Shown piece by piece: positions 34,470-42,974 of a stretch of DNA of 64,000 nucleotides. How positions within the stretch are numbered: position 1 is the first letter of the stretch; every line of letters begins with the position of its first letter. The position numbers and the translations under genes were made by a program. Source of the DNA: CATQHW01 sp965215345 (lineage in GTDB: Bacteria > Spirochaetota > Spirochaetia > SZUA-6 > Bin103); assembly GCA_965215345.1 (NCBI GenBank), contig CBDCDL010000002.1:1984001-2048000 (forward strand), given 5' to 3'. The notes under the pieces were generated by a model that had not been told where the DNA came from, made no database searches, and saw nothing but the letters and a program-made list of their open reading frames with translations.

Positions 34470-35027
34470 GTGGCCGATTCACTACGACGACGCCAGAGAG
34501 TTCCCCCGTCTGGCCGCCGGCCGCGTCTGCTGATAGACGGGTGCAAGGTGGCGCGTAATGCTGAGGGATGGCTCGTGGCTGCACCAAGGAACGTATTCGT
34601 TCGCGACTGGAAGGAACAGGAAACACTCCTCGAAGTCAGCGTAGAGCATCCAGGTAGTGGCGAGAGTTTCCCGGTACCGTTGAGGAAAGGTCCCCGCGGC
34701 TATCTTGTCGCCGGACTGAGCCTTCCGGAGCGTGGCCCATTCGGTTTGGCGCGCGTTTCCGTACACATGAGATACCATCGGAGCAAACCACTCGCCGGGT
34801 GCGCATTTTGGTATTGGCCGAGCCTGAAGGGATTGATCGGTTGCGTCTTCGACGCGTCCTGCCCGCCGGGGAATCTCGCGGAAGCGCATCTTGACCATAT
34901 CGAAAGGACGAACGGGCGGATTTCGCTGTCGGCGGACGCATCGCATAGGTGCCGCCTGGCTTTCGAGGTTGACGGAAGGATCATCTCCTTCCTTTTCCGA
35001 GGAGGTTGTGCGATCGAGGCGCAGTAA
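34470..35027 (+). CDS. Unrecognised protein, possibly a fragment of a larger one
   Basis: 185 residues from GTG 34470, just after the SGNH stop and with no convincing ribosome site. No family recognised. It has a basic head, then a beta-rich body: WLVAAPRNVFVRDW, FWYWPSLKGLIGCVFDA and RLAFEVDGRIISFLF. It is richer in A+T than its neighbours. The abrupt end and weak start suggest an internal piece of a longer protein left by deletion, but this is only an impression. It could also be the second gene of an SGNH operon. Confidence 0.4.
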   Translation: MADSLRRRQRVPPSGRRPRLLIDGCKVARNAEGWLVAAPRNVFVRDWKEQETLLEVSVEHPGSGESFPVPLRKGPRGYLVAGLSLPERGPFGLARVSVHMRYHRSKPLAGCAFWYWPSLKGLIGCVFDASCPPGNLAEAHLDHIERTNGRISLSADASHRCRLAFEVDGRIISFLFRGGCAIEAQ

Positions 35028-35105
35028 GGTCCCGCGCCGGCACTCATCGCCTCGACATCGCAGCCCCGACCAGGCACTCTCGGTGGGGTAGGCAAGGAGG
35101 AACGC

Positions 35106-36116
35106 ATGGATCCGCTGCAGCGCGTACGGCTCGGAACGACGGACTTGGAGGTGACCAGGGTAAGCTTGGGGTGCGCGCCGATCGGCGGCCTGTACAGCAA
35201 CATTCCCGACGAGCAGGCGACCCAGGTCGTGCGCACCGCCCTGGAGGCCGGCATCAACTTCGTGGATACCGCCGCGCTGTACGGGGCGGGCACCAGCGAG
35301 CGGCGGGTCGGCGCCGCGCTGCGCGGCGTGCCGCGCGACAGCTACGTGCTGGCGACCAAGGTCGGCTGGCGGTTCGAGCACGTGCCGGGTCCCAGCGGAT
35401 TCTCCGAGTACTGGGACAGCCCCGGCGCCTGGATGGTCGAGTGCCACAACGACTACAGCGCCGACTGGGTCGAGCGGTCGCTGGAGAACAGCCTGACCCG
35501 GCTGGGCATCGACCGCCTGGACGTCGTGCACATCCATGATCCGGACGAGGACGAGCACTTCGCGGAGGTGATGGACGGCGCCTACCCGGTGCTGGACCGG
35601 TTGCGCTCGCAGGGCGTGATCGGCGCGGTCGGCGCCGGCATGAACCAGAGCGAGATGCTCTCGCGCCTGGCGCGCGCCGGCGACTTCGACTGCTTCCTGC
35701 TGGCCGGCCGCTACACGATCCTGGAGCAGGGGGCGCTGGACGAGCTGCTGCCGCTGTGCCTGGAGAAGGACATCGGCATCATCGCCGGCGGGACCTACAA
35801 CTCAGGCATCCTGGCCACCGGCTCGCAGGGCGGCCCCGACGGCGCGCGCTACGACTACATGGAGGCGCCGCCCGAGATCGTCGCCAAGGTGAAGGGCCTG
35901 GAGGAGGCGGCAGCCACGCACGCGGTCGACCTGCGCGCCGCCGCCAGCCAGTTCGCGCTGGCCCACCCGGCGGTCGCCTGCATCGTGCCGGGCACCCGCC
36001 GGCCGGAACGGGTGCTGGACAACCTGGAGCTGGTGCGCGCGGAGATCCCGTCCGCGTTCTGGGACGAGTTGCGCGACCGCGCGCTGATCCGGGCCGACGC
36101 GCCGGTGCCTGATTGA
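35106..36116 (+). CDS. Aldo/keto reductase
   Basis: 336 residues from ATG 35106, with a strong AAGGAGG site five bases upstream. The (beta/alpha)8 fold has the usual tetrad: Asp and Tyr in NFVDTAALYGAG, Lys in LATKVGW and His in VVHIHDPD. The NADPH-binding C-terminal part is CIVPGTRRPERV. The sequence resembles the L-fucose/D-threo-aldose dehydrogenase branch (LGCAPIGG start). Together with the mutarotase/lactonase genes nearby it may serve sugar oxidation. It is monocistronic, with ftsH convergent 28 bases on. Confidence 0.87.
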   Translation: MDPLQRVRLGTTDLEVTRVSLGCAPIGGLYSNIPDEQATQVVRTALEAGINFVDTAALYGAGTSERRVGAALRGVPRDSYVLATKVGWRFEHVPGPSGFSEYWDSPGAWMVECHNDYSADWVERSLENSLTRLGIDRLDVVHIHDPDEDEHFAEVMDGAYPVLDRLRSQGVIGAVGAGMNQSEMLSRLARAGDFDCFLLAGRYTILEQGALDELLPLCLEKDIGIIAGGTYNSGILATGSQGGPDGARYDYMEAPPEIVAKVKGLEEAAATHAVDLRAAASQFALAHPAVACIVPGTRRPERVLDNLELVRAEIPSAFWDELRDRALIRADAPVPD

Positions 36117-36143
36117 CGGAACTGCCTGACCAGGATCGCAGGC

Positions 36144-38126
36144 TCAGCCGGTGCCGTTGCGCGCCGCCGACCCCACCAGCTCGGCGAACTCGGCCGCCTC
36201 CACCACCTCGGTCTCCAGCAGGCGCGCGGCGACCGACTCCAGCGCCGGGCGCTGCTCGCGCAGCAGGTTCAGCACCGTCTGGTAGCGCTCGGAGATGATG
36301 CGCGCGGTCTCCTCGTCGATGTACTGCTGCGTGGACTCGGAGTACTCGCGGTTGACCATGTGGCCGGCCTGGCCGAGCAGCGGGCTCTCCTGGCGATAGG
36401 GCAGGCGGACGTTGGCGAACTTCTCGCTCATGCCGTAGTCGGTGACCATCCGCTTGGCCATGTCGGTCGCCCGGTCCAGGTCGTTGGCGGCGCCGGTGGA
36501 GATCTCTCCGAAGACCACCTCTTCGGCCCCGCGCCCGCCGAGCAGCACGTCGACCCGTCCCAGGATGTCGCTCTCGGTGAGCAGGAAGCGGTCCTCGACC
36601 GGGGTCTGCATGGTGTAGCCGAGCGCTCCCAGCCCGCGCGGCACGATGGAGATCTTGCGCACCGGATCGGCGTCCGGCGTGTGGTGAGCGACCAGCGCGT
36701 GTCCCGCTTCGTGGTAGGCGACGATCCGCTTTTCCTTGGGGTTGAGCACCCGGCTGCGCTTCTCCAGCCCGGCGACGATCTTGTCGATCGCCTCGCTGAA
36801 GTCGGCCTGGGCGACCGTCTTGCGGCGCGCGCGCACCGCCAGCAGCGCCGCCTCGTTGACGATGTTGGCCAGGTCGGCGCCGGCGAAGCCGGGCGTGGCG
36901 CGCGCCACCTCCAGCAGGTCGACCTCCGGCGCCAGCTTCACCTGCGCGCTGTGGATCTTCAGGATCGCCTCGCGGCCTGACAGGTCGGGCTTGTCGACCA
37001 GCACCTGACGGTCGAAGCGCCCGGGCCGCAGCAGCGCGGCGTCCAGCACTTCCGGGCGGTTGGTGGCGCCCAGGATGATCACCCCGGAGCGGGCGTCGAA
37101 GCCGTCCATCTCCACCAGAAGCTGGTTGAGAGTCTGCTCGCGCTCGTCGTTGCCGCCGGCGATGGCCACGCCGCGGCTCTTGCCGATGGCGTCCAGCTCG
37201 TCGATGAAGATGATGCAGGGCGACTTCTCGCGCGCCTGCTTGAACAGGTCGCGCACGCGCGCGGCGCCCACGCCGACGAACATCTCCACGAAGTCGGCGC
37301 CGTTGAGGCGGAAGAAGGTGACCTCGGCCTCGCCTGCAACCGCCCGCGCCAGCAGCGTCTTGCCGGTACCCGGCGCCCCCACCAGCAGCACGCCCTTGGG
37401 GATCTTGCCGCCGATCTCGACGTATCGATCCGGGTTCTTGAGGAAGTCGACGACCTCCTCGAGTTCTGCCTTTGCCTCGTCCGCGCCGGCGACGTCCGCG
37501 AAGCGCACGCCGGTCTCACCCTCGGCCACCACCTGGGCGCGCGACTTCCCGAACGCCATCACGTTGGAGCCCATGGAGCCAAGCCGTTTGAACATGAAAC
37601 GCCATACCAGGAACATCAGCCCGAGCGGGATCACCCACTGCAGCACCAGTCCCAGCAGCGGCCGGTTGCCGGGCGGGACGGCGGAGTACTGGACGCCGCT
37701 CTCGTCGAGCAGCCCCACGAACCCGGGGTCGTCGACCCGCACCGTGCGCCACTCCCGGACGTCCGACAGAACGGCGGAGCGGGAGTCCTGCAATCGCCGC
37801 AGTTCCTCCTCGGTGACGCTGTAGCCGACGTAGTGCTCGTCGGTGATGCGCACGCGCTTGATCTGTCCGTCGCCGATGAGCGCCTTGAACGTGCTGTATT
37901 CGACCATCGAAGTGACCTGCTGGCTGGAGAACAGCGAGTTGAACAGCAGCAGGGCGGCGGCGGCGATGACGATGTACCACAGGGAAAAGCGGAACTGGTT
38001 CCGGCTCGGCGGCTTGAGGAGGGGCGGCTCCTCCTGCGGACCACCGTCGGACTTCGGGGGCTGCCGAAGCCGCCACTGGCCGTCGCCGGCCGGCGTCGGT
38101 CGACCGCGTTCGTCTGGGTCGGTCAT
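36144..38126 (-). CDS. ftsH: FtsH, ATP-dependent zinc metalloprotease
   Basis: 660 residues from ATG 38126, with GGAGG seven bases upstream. Order: a 45-residue cytoplasmic head, membrane helix 1 (49-66), a periplasmic loop, helix 2 (156-178), the AAA domain with GAPGTGKT at 250-257, IIFIDELDAIG near 305-314 and the second-region RPGRFDRQ, then the M41 peptidase with HEAGH at 472-476 and the third ligand Asp near 549. This is the membrane-anchored quality-control protease and is a housekeeping gene. The long region upstream (38127-38415) contains strong palindromes that may matter for its expression. Confidence 0.95.
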   Translation of the reverse strand: MTDPDERGRPTPAGDGQWRLRQPPKSDGGPQEEPPLLKPPSRNQFRFSLWYIVIAAAALLLFNSLFSSQQVTSMVEYSTFKALIGDGQIKRVRITDEHYVGYSVTEEELRRLQDSRSAVLSDVREWRTVRVDDPGFVGLLDESGVQYSAVPPGNRPLLGLVLQWVIPLGLMFLVWRFMFKRLGSMGSNVMAFGKSRAQVVAEGETGVRFADVAGADEAKAELEEVVDFLKNPDRYVEIGGKIPKGVLLVGAPGTGKTLLARAVAGEAEVTFFRLNGADFVEMFVGVGAARVRDLFKQAREKSPCIIFIDELDAIGKSRGVAIAGGNDEREQTLNQLLVEMDGFDARSGVIILGATNRPEVLDAALLRPGRFDRQVLVDKPDLSGREAILKIHSAQVKLAPEVDLLEVARATPGFAGADLANIVNEAALLAVRARRKTVAQADFSEAIDKIVAGLEKRSRVLNPKEKRIVAYHEAGHALVAHHTPDADPVRKISIVPRGLGALGYTMQTPVEDRFLLTESDILGRVDVLLGGRGAEEVVFGEISTGAANDLDRATDMAKRMVTDYGMSEKFANVRLPYRQESPLLGQAGHMVNREYSESTQQYIDEETARIISERYQTVLNLLREQRPALESVAARLLETEVVEAAEFAELVGSAARNGTG

Positions 38127-38259
38127 GGTTGCGCCTCCATCCTCAAGGTAGTGACGCCCAGGATCGGCGGTCCAGGCAATTGACAGGCCCGGCGGGTACC
38201 GGATAGAAAGGGTTGTCGGTCCGGTCGATGTCGCCGTTGGCGGCACCCGGGCCAGGCCG

Positions 38260-38299
38260 CTCGGATGGGGCCCCATCCGAGTGGGGCGTCCGGACGCCC
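38260..38299. repeat. Two adjacent perfect palindromes upstream of ftsH
   Basis: A perfect 22-base palindrome (38260-38281, half CTCGGATGGGG) is followed three bases later by a perfect 16-base palindrome (38284-38299, half GGGCGTCC). Neither has a loop as written. They lie between ftsH and the 13-codon frame. Possible roles are operators, a processed or structured leader on either strand, or a recombination remnant. Confidence 0.6.
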
Positions 38300-38338
38300 G
38301 TGCCAACGAAACTCTTGCAGTAAGGAGGTAGTTGAGCG

Positions 38339-38380
38339 ATGGACAATTCTGGTGCCCGTGTGAGGTATCTCACGGGCTAG
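38339..38380 (+). other. 13-codon reading frame with strong ribosome site inside a structured element
   Basis: AAGGAGG at 38322-38328 precedes ATG 38339 by 10 bases; the frame reads MDNSGARVRYLTG then TAG. Its second half forms a two-step stem (CTGGTG and CCCGTG pairing with CACGGG and CACCAG, 38349-38387), which runs straight into the GC-rich terminator-like hairpin at 38386-38409. It could be a leader peptide, a tiny protein or part of a small RNA. No gene on the same strand follows, so classical attenuation is unlikely. Confidence 0.35.
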
Positions 38381-38385
38381 ACACC

Positions 38386-38409
38386 AGGGCCGCCCTTCGG
38401 GGCGGCCCT
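38386..38409. terminator. GC-rich hairpin terminator, probably two-way
   Basis: A perfect 10-base-pair stem with a TTCG loop (AGGGCCGCCC / GGGCGGCCCT). It lies six bases past the amidase stop on the minus strand, so it should end that transcript. On the plus strand it would end a transcript through the 13-codon frame. The T-run after it is weak on both strands. Confidence 0.65.
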
Positions 38410-38415
38410 CTCGCT

Positions 38416-39927
38416 TCAGTGGTCCGTCACGGTAGCGGGCCCCCACGCAGCGGGCAGGGTCGGGCTGACGCGGCCGCGGGTGAGGAGCTCGAAGGCATGG
38501 GCGATGCGCACCAGGGTGGGCTCGCTGAAGGCGGTGCCGGTGAACATGACGCCGCGCGGCTCGATCGGGGCGGCGCTGCCGGCGGCGGCCGGCACGAACC
38601 CGAGCGGCACCGCCACCGACGGATAACCGGCGCGCGCGGCCACCGACGAGCCCGAGCCGTTCGGGAACACCAGGGCGTCCAGCCCGTGCTTCTCCAGCGT
38701 GGCGTCGATGCCCTCGGTCCGGCACAGGCGCAGGTCCTCCGCGCGGGCGTTCAGATATTCCGCCTCGTCCATGCGGCCGGAGGTCTCGTGCTCGGCGCGC
38801 AGCAGCCATACCTGCCCGTAACGCAACGCGCGGTCCGCATGCGCGGCATTGAAGGCGATCAGGTCGGCGAGCGTCCGGCACGGTGCGCCGGGGCCGAGCC
38901 GCCGCAGGTAGGCGTTCATCGCCGCCTTGAATTCGTACAGCAGCACCGGCGACCACGCGATCGCGTCGCGGGTGGCGATGTCGGCAGGGTCGACCACTTC
39001 GGCGCCGCCCTCGACGAGCGCGGCGCGGACCCGATCCAGCGTGTCCTGCCACCCTGAGCTCTGCTCGTCCCAGAACCCGGCCCGCGGGATGCCGATGCGC
39101 GCGCCCCGCAGGCCGTCGCGGCGCAGGTGCGATCGGAAGTCGAAGGCCGGCGCGCCGTGCGTGGCCGCGTCCTCGGGGTCCGGGCCGGCGATCACGGTGA
39201 GCATGCGGGCGGCGTCCTCGACGCTGCGCGCGAACGGTCCGGCGGTGTCCTGGCTGAAGGCGATCGGCACGATGCCGGTCCGGGACACCAGCCCGACGGT
39301 CGGCTTGATGCCGACGATGCCGTTGGCGAACGCGGGCACCAGGATCGAGCCCGCGGTCTCGGTGCCGATCGCCGCCGGGCACAGGCCGGCCGCCACGGCG
39401 GCAGCCGATCCGGAGCTGGAGGTGGACACCGGCAGCGCCGGGTGATGAGGGTTGATCACCTGTCCGCCGAGCGAGCTGTAGCCGCCCGGCATGCCGGTGG
39501 ACATATAGTTCGCCAGCTCGGTCATGTTGGTCTTGCCGATGATCAGCGCGCCGGCCGCGCGCAGGCGCTGCACCAGCGGCGCGTCGGCCGGCGCGAAGGA
39601 GTCGGCCAGGGCCAGCGCGCCGGCGCTGGTGGCCATCGATCCGCCGCCCGGGCCGCCGGTGTCGACGTTGTCCTTGAGCAGCACCGGCACCCCGTGCAGG
39701 GGGCCCATCGCGGTGCCGGCCTGCCGGTCGGCATCGAGTCGCCGGGCCGTCCACTGCGCGTCGGGGTCGATGCGCAGCACCGTGTTGAGCTTCGGGCCGG
39801 CGCGGTCGACGGCGGCGATGCGCCCGAAGGCGCGCGCGAGCTCGTCCTGCACCGTGGCGTCGCCGCGGCGATAGGCGTCGAGCAACCGGCGGATCGCGTC
39901 GTCGGGTCCGGTGGCTTTCATCGTCAT
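38416..39927 (-). CDS. Amidase-signature family amidase
   Basis: About 503 residues from ATG 39927 (ATG 39921 is also possible). Amidase-signature elements: Lys in VPVLLKDNVDT, the Gly/Ser-rich STSSSGSAAAVAAG and the catalytic GTETAGSI. Closest in style to the stand-alone amidases that act on small amides rather than GatA, given the GFWDEQ and PIAFSQDTAGP segments. Cytoplasmic. It ends at a hairpin terminator and is divergent from a cupin gene at 39980. Confidence 0.87.
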   Translation of the reverse strand: MTMKATGPDDAIRRLLDAYRRGDATVQDELARAFGRIAAVDRAGPKLNTVLRIDPDAQWTARRLDADRQAGTAMGPLHGVPVLLKDNVDTGGPGGGSMATSAGALALADSFAPADAPLVQRLRAAGALIIGKTNMTELANYMSTGMPGGYSSLGGQVINPHHPALPVSTSSSGSAAAVAAGLCPAAIGTETAGSILVPAFANGIVGIKPTVGLVSRTGIVPIAFSQDTAGPFARSVEDAARMLTVIAGPDPEDAATHGAPAFDFRSHLRRDGLRGARIGIPRAGFWDEQSSGWQDTLDRVRAALVEGGAEVVDPADIATRDAIAWSPVLLYEFKAAMNAYLRRLGPGAPCRTLADLIAFNAAHADRALRYGQVWLLRAEHETSGRMDEAEYLNARAEDLRLCRTEGIDATLEKHGLDALVFPNGSGSSVAARAGYPSVAVPLGFVPAAAGSAAPIEPRGVMFTGTAFSEPTLVRIAHAFELLTRGRVSPTLPAAWGPATVTDH

Positions 39928-39979
39928 CCGACCAGCGTACTCTGGCACACTCCTGTCGTCGCACGGAGGTCGAGGAGAG

Positions 39980-40396
39980 ATGGCGAAGATCGAGCAGTTC
40001 AAGGGGTATGGGGGAGATCCGCATGGGACGAAGCCGGATGTGCCGCCGGCGGCCAACGTGGTGACGCCCCGCGACGGCACGCCCGTGCGCTATCCGGGCT
40101 GTGACGGCGTCGGCGTGCGGGTCGTGCACCCGTCCAACCCGCGCGCGCCGGCGCAGGCGATGGGGCTGGTGATGTTCTACCTGCCCCCGCACGTGAAGAT
40201 GGAGCCGCGCGGACACCTCCCCGAGGAGTGCTACGTGATCCTGCGCGGGCGCGGCGTGATGACCCTGAACGGGGAGGAGCGCGAGGTGTCGGCCGGCACC
40301 TTCATCCACCTGCCGCCGTGGTGCGAGCACGGCATCGAGAACACCGGCGACGAGACCCTTGAGGTGCTGATCTGCACCGCGCCGCCGAATCGGTAG
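39980..40396 (+). CDS. Small cupin protein
   Basis: 138 residues from ATG 39980, with GAGGAG five to ten bases upstream. Single cupin barrel: PRGHLPEECYVILRGRGVMT (motif 1, His and Glu ligands) and FIHLPPWCEHGIENTGDE (motif 2, His). It has a long N-terminal strand (MAKIEQFKGYGG). The ligand is unknown. It is divergent from the amidase across about 50 bases, so the two may share a control region; a role in the same amide or sugar pathway is possible. Confidence 0.8.
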   Translation: MAKIEQFKGYGGDPHGTKPDVPPAANVVTPRDGTPVRYPGCDGVGVRVVHPSNPRAPAQAMGLVMFYLPPHVKMEPRGHLPEECYVILRGRGVMTLNGEEREVSAGTFIHLPPWCEHGIENTGDETLEVLICTAPPNR

Positions 40397-40413
40397 CGGC
40401 CGGCTGCGACCGG

Positions 40414-40734
40414 CTAGCCGATGTCCAGCTTGTAGCAGTAGGAGCCTTTGAGCAGGTTGTTCGGAATCAGCGCGTCCGAGCCGGTCCCGTCAGCGTCATC
40501 CGACCACTCGTATCCGCCCACTCCGCACAGGCCAAGCCGAGTCTGCCCGCGGTCCACTTCGTAGATCGCCGAGGCGCCCGCCCTGAATGTCGATGTGCCG
40601 GCCGGATCGACCCGTACCGGTGAGTGCAGGTAGGTCAGCTCTGCCGTCGTGGTCGTCGTCGTCGAGCAGCCCACGAGCACTGCCAGCCCTGACAAGCCGG
40701 CCATCAGCGCACGTACCACTCCCTGATTGCCCAT
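40414..40734 (-). CDS. Small lipoprotein of unknown function
   Basis: 106 residues from ATG 40734, with GGGAGGGA seven bases upstream. The signal peptide VVRALMAGLSGLAVLVGC ends in a lipobox (LVGC) followed by a threonine run. The mature part is ~85 residues, rich in beta strands and glycine (LGLCGVGGYEWSDD), with a Tyr/Cys-rich end. No family recognised. It lies tail to tail with the cupin gene 17 bases away. Confidence 0.65.
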   Translation of the reverse strand: MGNQGVVRALMAGLSGLAVLVGCSTTTTTTAELTYLHSPVRVDPAGTSTFRAGASAIYEVDRGQTRLGLCGVGGYEWSDDADGTGSDALIPNNLLKGSYCYKLDIG

Positions 40735-40847
40735 ACTGATTCCCTCCCAGCACGCATGGGTGCCAGGGTCACTGTGGACCGGCGAAGCGCGGCCACGCAA
40801 CAGGGGAACGCGTGCTCTGCTGTTGCTCGTTCGCCTTCCCGCAGTAA

Positions 40848-40924
40848 GGAAACGATCGATTCGTGGCGTCCTTGTCAAGGAAACGAACGTTTCCTGATCT
40901 CGTCCGAGAGAAAGGAGCGTTTCC
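40848..40924. promoter_or_regulatory. Operator-like array of four GGAAACG half-sites
   Basis: Centre: GGAAACG-AA-CGTTTCC, a perfect inverted repeat at 40879-40894. Outer half-sites: GGAAACG at 40848-40854 and CGTTTCC at 40918-40924. The outer sites sit 31 and 30 bases from the inner ones, about three helical turns, so the whole array is symmetric. It lies between the lipoprotein gene and the Fic start. A looping repressor, possibly of a lost toxin-antitoxin unit, is inferred. Confidence 0.6.
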
Positions 40925-40928
40925 GCCG

Positions 40929-41923
40929 ATGGCTCGCCGGACCGGCCGATACCGCATCACCAGCACGCTGGGAGAGGAGGTCCGAGGCGGTGATCACCTC
41001 GCAGATCGAAGGCACGCAGGCCACGCTGCCGGACGTCGTCACCTATGAGGCTACCAATCACAGCGAACGCCCCGACGACGTCGAGGAGGTCTGCAACTAC
41101 GTGGATGCTCTCGCCCACGCACGCCGGCAGCTTGCCGACCCGCACGGGTTGCCGCTCAGCGTGCGCCTGCTGCGGGACGCGCACCGCATCCTGATGCGCG
41201 GTGCCCGCGGCTCGGACACGCAGCCCGGCGAGGTCCGCCGGTCGCAGAACTGGATCGGCGGCAGCCGTCCGGGCAACGCTCGCTTCGTCCCGCCGCCGCC
41301 CGAGGATGTCCCGGACGCCTTGGCGGCTCTGGAGCGGTGGTGGCATGCGGAGAGCGAGCTGCCGCCCCTGGTGCGGGCCGGCCTCGTACACGTGCAGTTC
41401 GAGACCATTCACCCCTTCCTGGACGGCAACGGCCGCATCGGCCGGCTGCTGATCGCGCTGCTCATCGAGCACTGGGGGCTGCTCGATCAGCCGCTGCTCT
41501 ATCTCAGTGTGGCCTTCAGGCGGGCACAACCGGAGTACTACGCGCGGCTGGCGTCCGTGCGCACCGACGGTGACTGGGAGGGTTGGACCCGGTTCTTCCT
41601 GGAATGCGTGCGCGTGGCTGCCGACGACGGCGTGCGCGTCGCCCGCGAGCTGCACGCGATCGTCGGTCGCGACCGCGAGCCGCATCCTGTCCCACGGCCG
41701 GTCGACCGTGGCCGCCATCCAGTTGCTCGAGTTCCTGCCCTGCAATCCAGTGGTGACCGTGCCGAGAGCATCAGATCTGCTTGGACTGACAGCCCCGCCG
41801 GCCCGCAAGGCGATCGACCTGCTCCAGAGCCTCGGCGTGCTACGCGAGATCAGCGGCAAGCGCCGCGGGCGCGTCTACGCCTGTCACGAGTACCTGGACG
41901 CGCTGATCGCAGAGGACCCGTGA
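40929..41923 (+). pseudogene. Fic-family protein, broken by deletion and frameshifts
   Basis: The start ATG 40929 reads MARRTGRYRITSTLGEEV, the usual beginning of stand-alone Fic proteins, but it is joined out of frame to EAVITSQIEGTQATL. About 50-60 residues of the Fic_N region are gone. The middle is intact, with the active-site HPFLDGNGRIGRLL and the inhibitory-helix SQIEGT. At about 41690 the frame slips again; the expected ending RILSHGRSTVAAIQLLE and the winged-helix tail (GLTAPPARKAIDLLQSLGVL) are in the next frame up to 41923. Fic enzymes attach AMP to proteins. This copy cannot make the full product as written. Confidence 0.82.
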
Positions 41924-41963
41924 TGCGATAGACGCTGCACGACACCAAACTGCACGCCAAGGC

Positions 41964-42503
41964 TTACTTGAATGGTGGGATGTCCACCGGCAAGCCAACC
42001 CTCATGAAGTAGCGAGCGAATGCTTGCGAGAGGTGTTCGCGATACGGAGGAAGTAGACGAATACGACGCGCGGCCGCGGCGTGTCTACGAACGAAATCGA
42101 TCGGAAGGGGATAGATGCGTCGAAAGTCGACTATACTCACCTCGCGCTCAGCCGTGGGCAAGGTGCACTCTGAGAGGACGTGATATGCTGGTAGATTACC
42201 TCGGCGGGCGTCTTCCCAACCACGCGCAGTCGATAGGTGGCCTTCGTCAAACTCCGACCTTCGCCACAGGACACAGAGAAGCACTTCAGTGAGCTTACTT
42301 CGACCTTGGACCAAGTCACAGCTCTGCGACATTACGACGACGTCGTGTTCCGTATAACGGAACGTCGCATGTTCCGCAGCGCCAGCGTCCGCGAGGTCGG
42401 CGGGAGGAGAGAAGACGCGGCATGCTTCCAGAATGTCGCCTTGCTGCAAGTCATCTCCCTCGACAAACGAATACCATGGGTATTCTTGCTCAAAGCCGGT
42501 CAT
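41964..42503 (-). CDS. Unknown protein C of the TIGR04255 cassette
   Basis: 179 residues from ATG 42503, nine bases after the stop of the previous gene. No named family. The middle carries a striking HDVVVMSQSCDLVQGR, with a Ser-x-Ser-Cys-Asp-Leu motif that could be a nucleophile or metal site, followed by KLTEVLLCVLW. The start GDDLQQGDILEA and the end RIRLLPPYREHLSQAFARYF suggest a compact alpha/beta protein. Third gene of the cassette; cytoplasmic. Confidence 0.6.
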   Translation of the reverse strand: MTGFEQEYPWYSFVEGDDLQQGDILEACRVFSPPADLADAGAAEHATFRYTEHDVVVMSQSCDLVQGRSKLTEVLLCVLWRRSEFDEGHLSTARGWEDARRGNLPAYHVLSECTLPTAEREVSIVDFRRIYPLPIDFVRRHAAAARRIRLLPPYREHLSQAFARYFMRVGLPVDIPPFK

Positions 42504-42512
42504 CCATGTACT

Positions 42513-42974
42513 TCAGGTTGCCCAGGGATTCTCTTCTGGAAGGGGCTTGTCACGACCCGCGAATTCCAACGTGACCTGAATGGTTCCTTTTCGCCGTTTC
42601 GGCTCGGCTTCGATGGCGAACTCCCAATCGAGGACCTGTTCCAATTCCTCGGCACTCGGGCGGCTGAGGCTGGAAAGCAGGACATTCCCGTAATCGACAA
42701 GGGACCTCCAGCGATCGGCCAGCAGTGGCTCATCTTCCGGTGAGTGTACGGGTGCTGTATCATCCTGATCGGACGCGGTAAGCGTGGAAGGAACACCAAA
42801 GTGGCGCCACAATGCGGCTGTTCGCGTGTTCAACAGCCACGATAGGTTTGGATCGCTCAGAAAAGAGTCGAATCCGGATTGGTATTGAACGGCAGCGGAA
42901 ACGCCAGGATCGTAGGCTGGCGGATGCGGGCTAGCGAAGGCAGGCGCTGTGGTCGTGACCTCGGCAGTACTCAT
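42513..42974 (-). CDS. Unknown protein B of the TIGR04255 cassette
   Basis: 153 residues from ATG 42974, with GGGAGGG six bases upstream and an ATGA overlap with the TIGR04255 stop. No recognised domain. The N-terminal ~35 residues are Ala/Pro/Thr-rich and probably disordered. A helical middle includes SWLLNTRTAALWRHF and SLVDYGNVLLSSLSRPS, and a beta C-terminus follows (GTIQVTLEFAGR). Translational coupling argues for a complex with the TIGR04255 protein. The ATG at 42989 is less likely. Confidence 0.6.
   Translation of the reverse strand: MSTAEVTTTAPAFASPHPPAYDPGVSAAVQYQSGFDSFLSDPNLSWLLNTRTAALWRHFGVPSTLTASDQDDTAPVHSPEDEPLLADRWRSLVDYGNVLLSSLSRPSAEELEQVLDWEFAIEAEPKRRKGTIQVTLEFAGRDKPLPEENPWAT

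Noticed and set aside
38126..38306. N-terminal extension of FtsH to 38306
   Set aside because: It would translate through the palindromes. ATG 38126 has a GGAGG site and fits the usual FtsH N-terminus.
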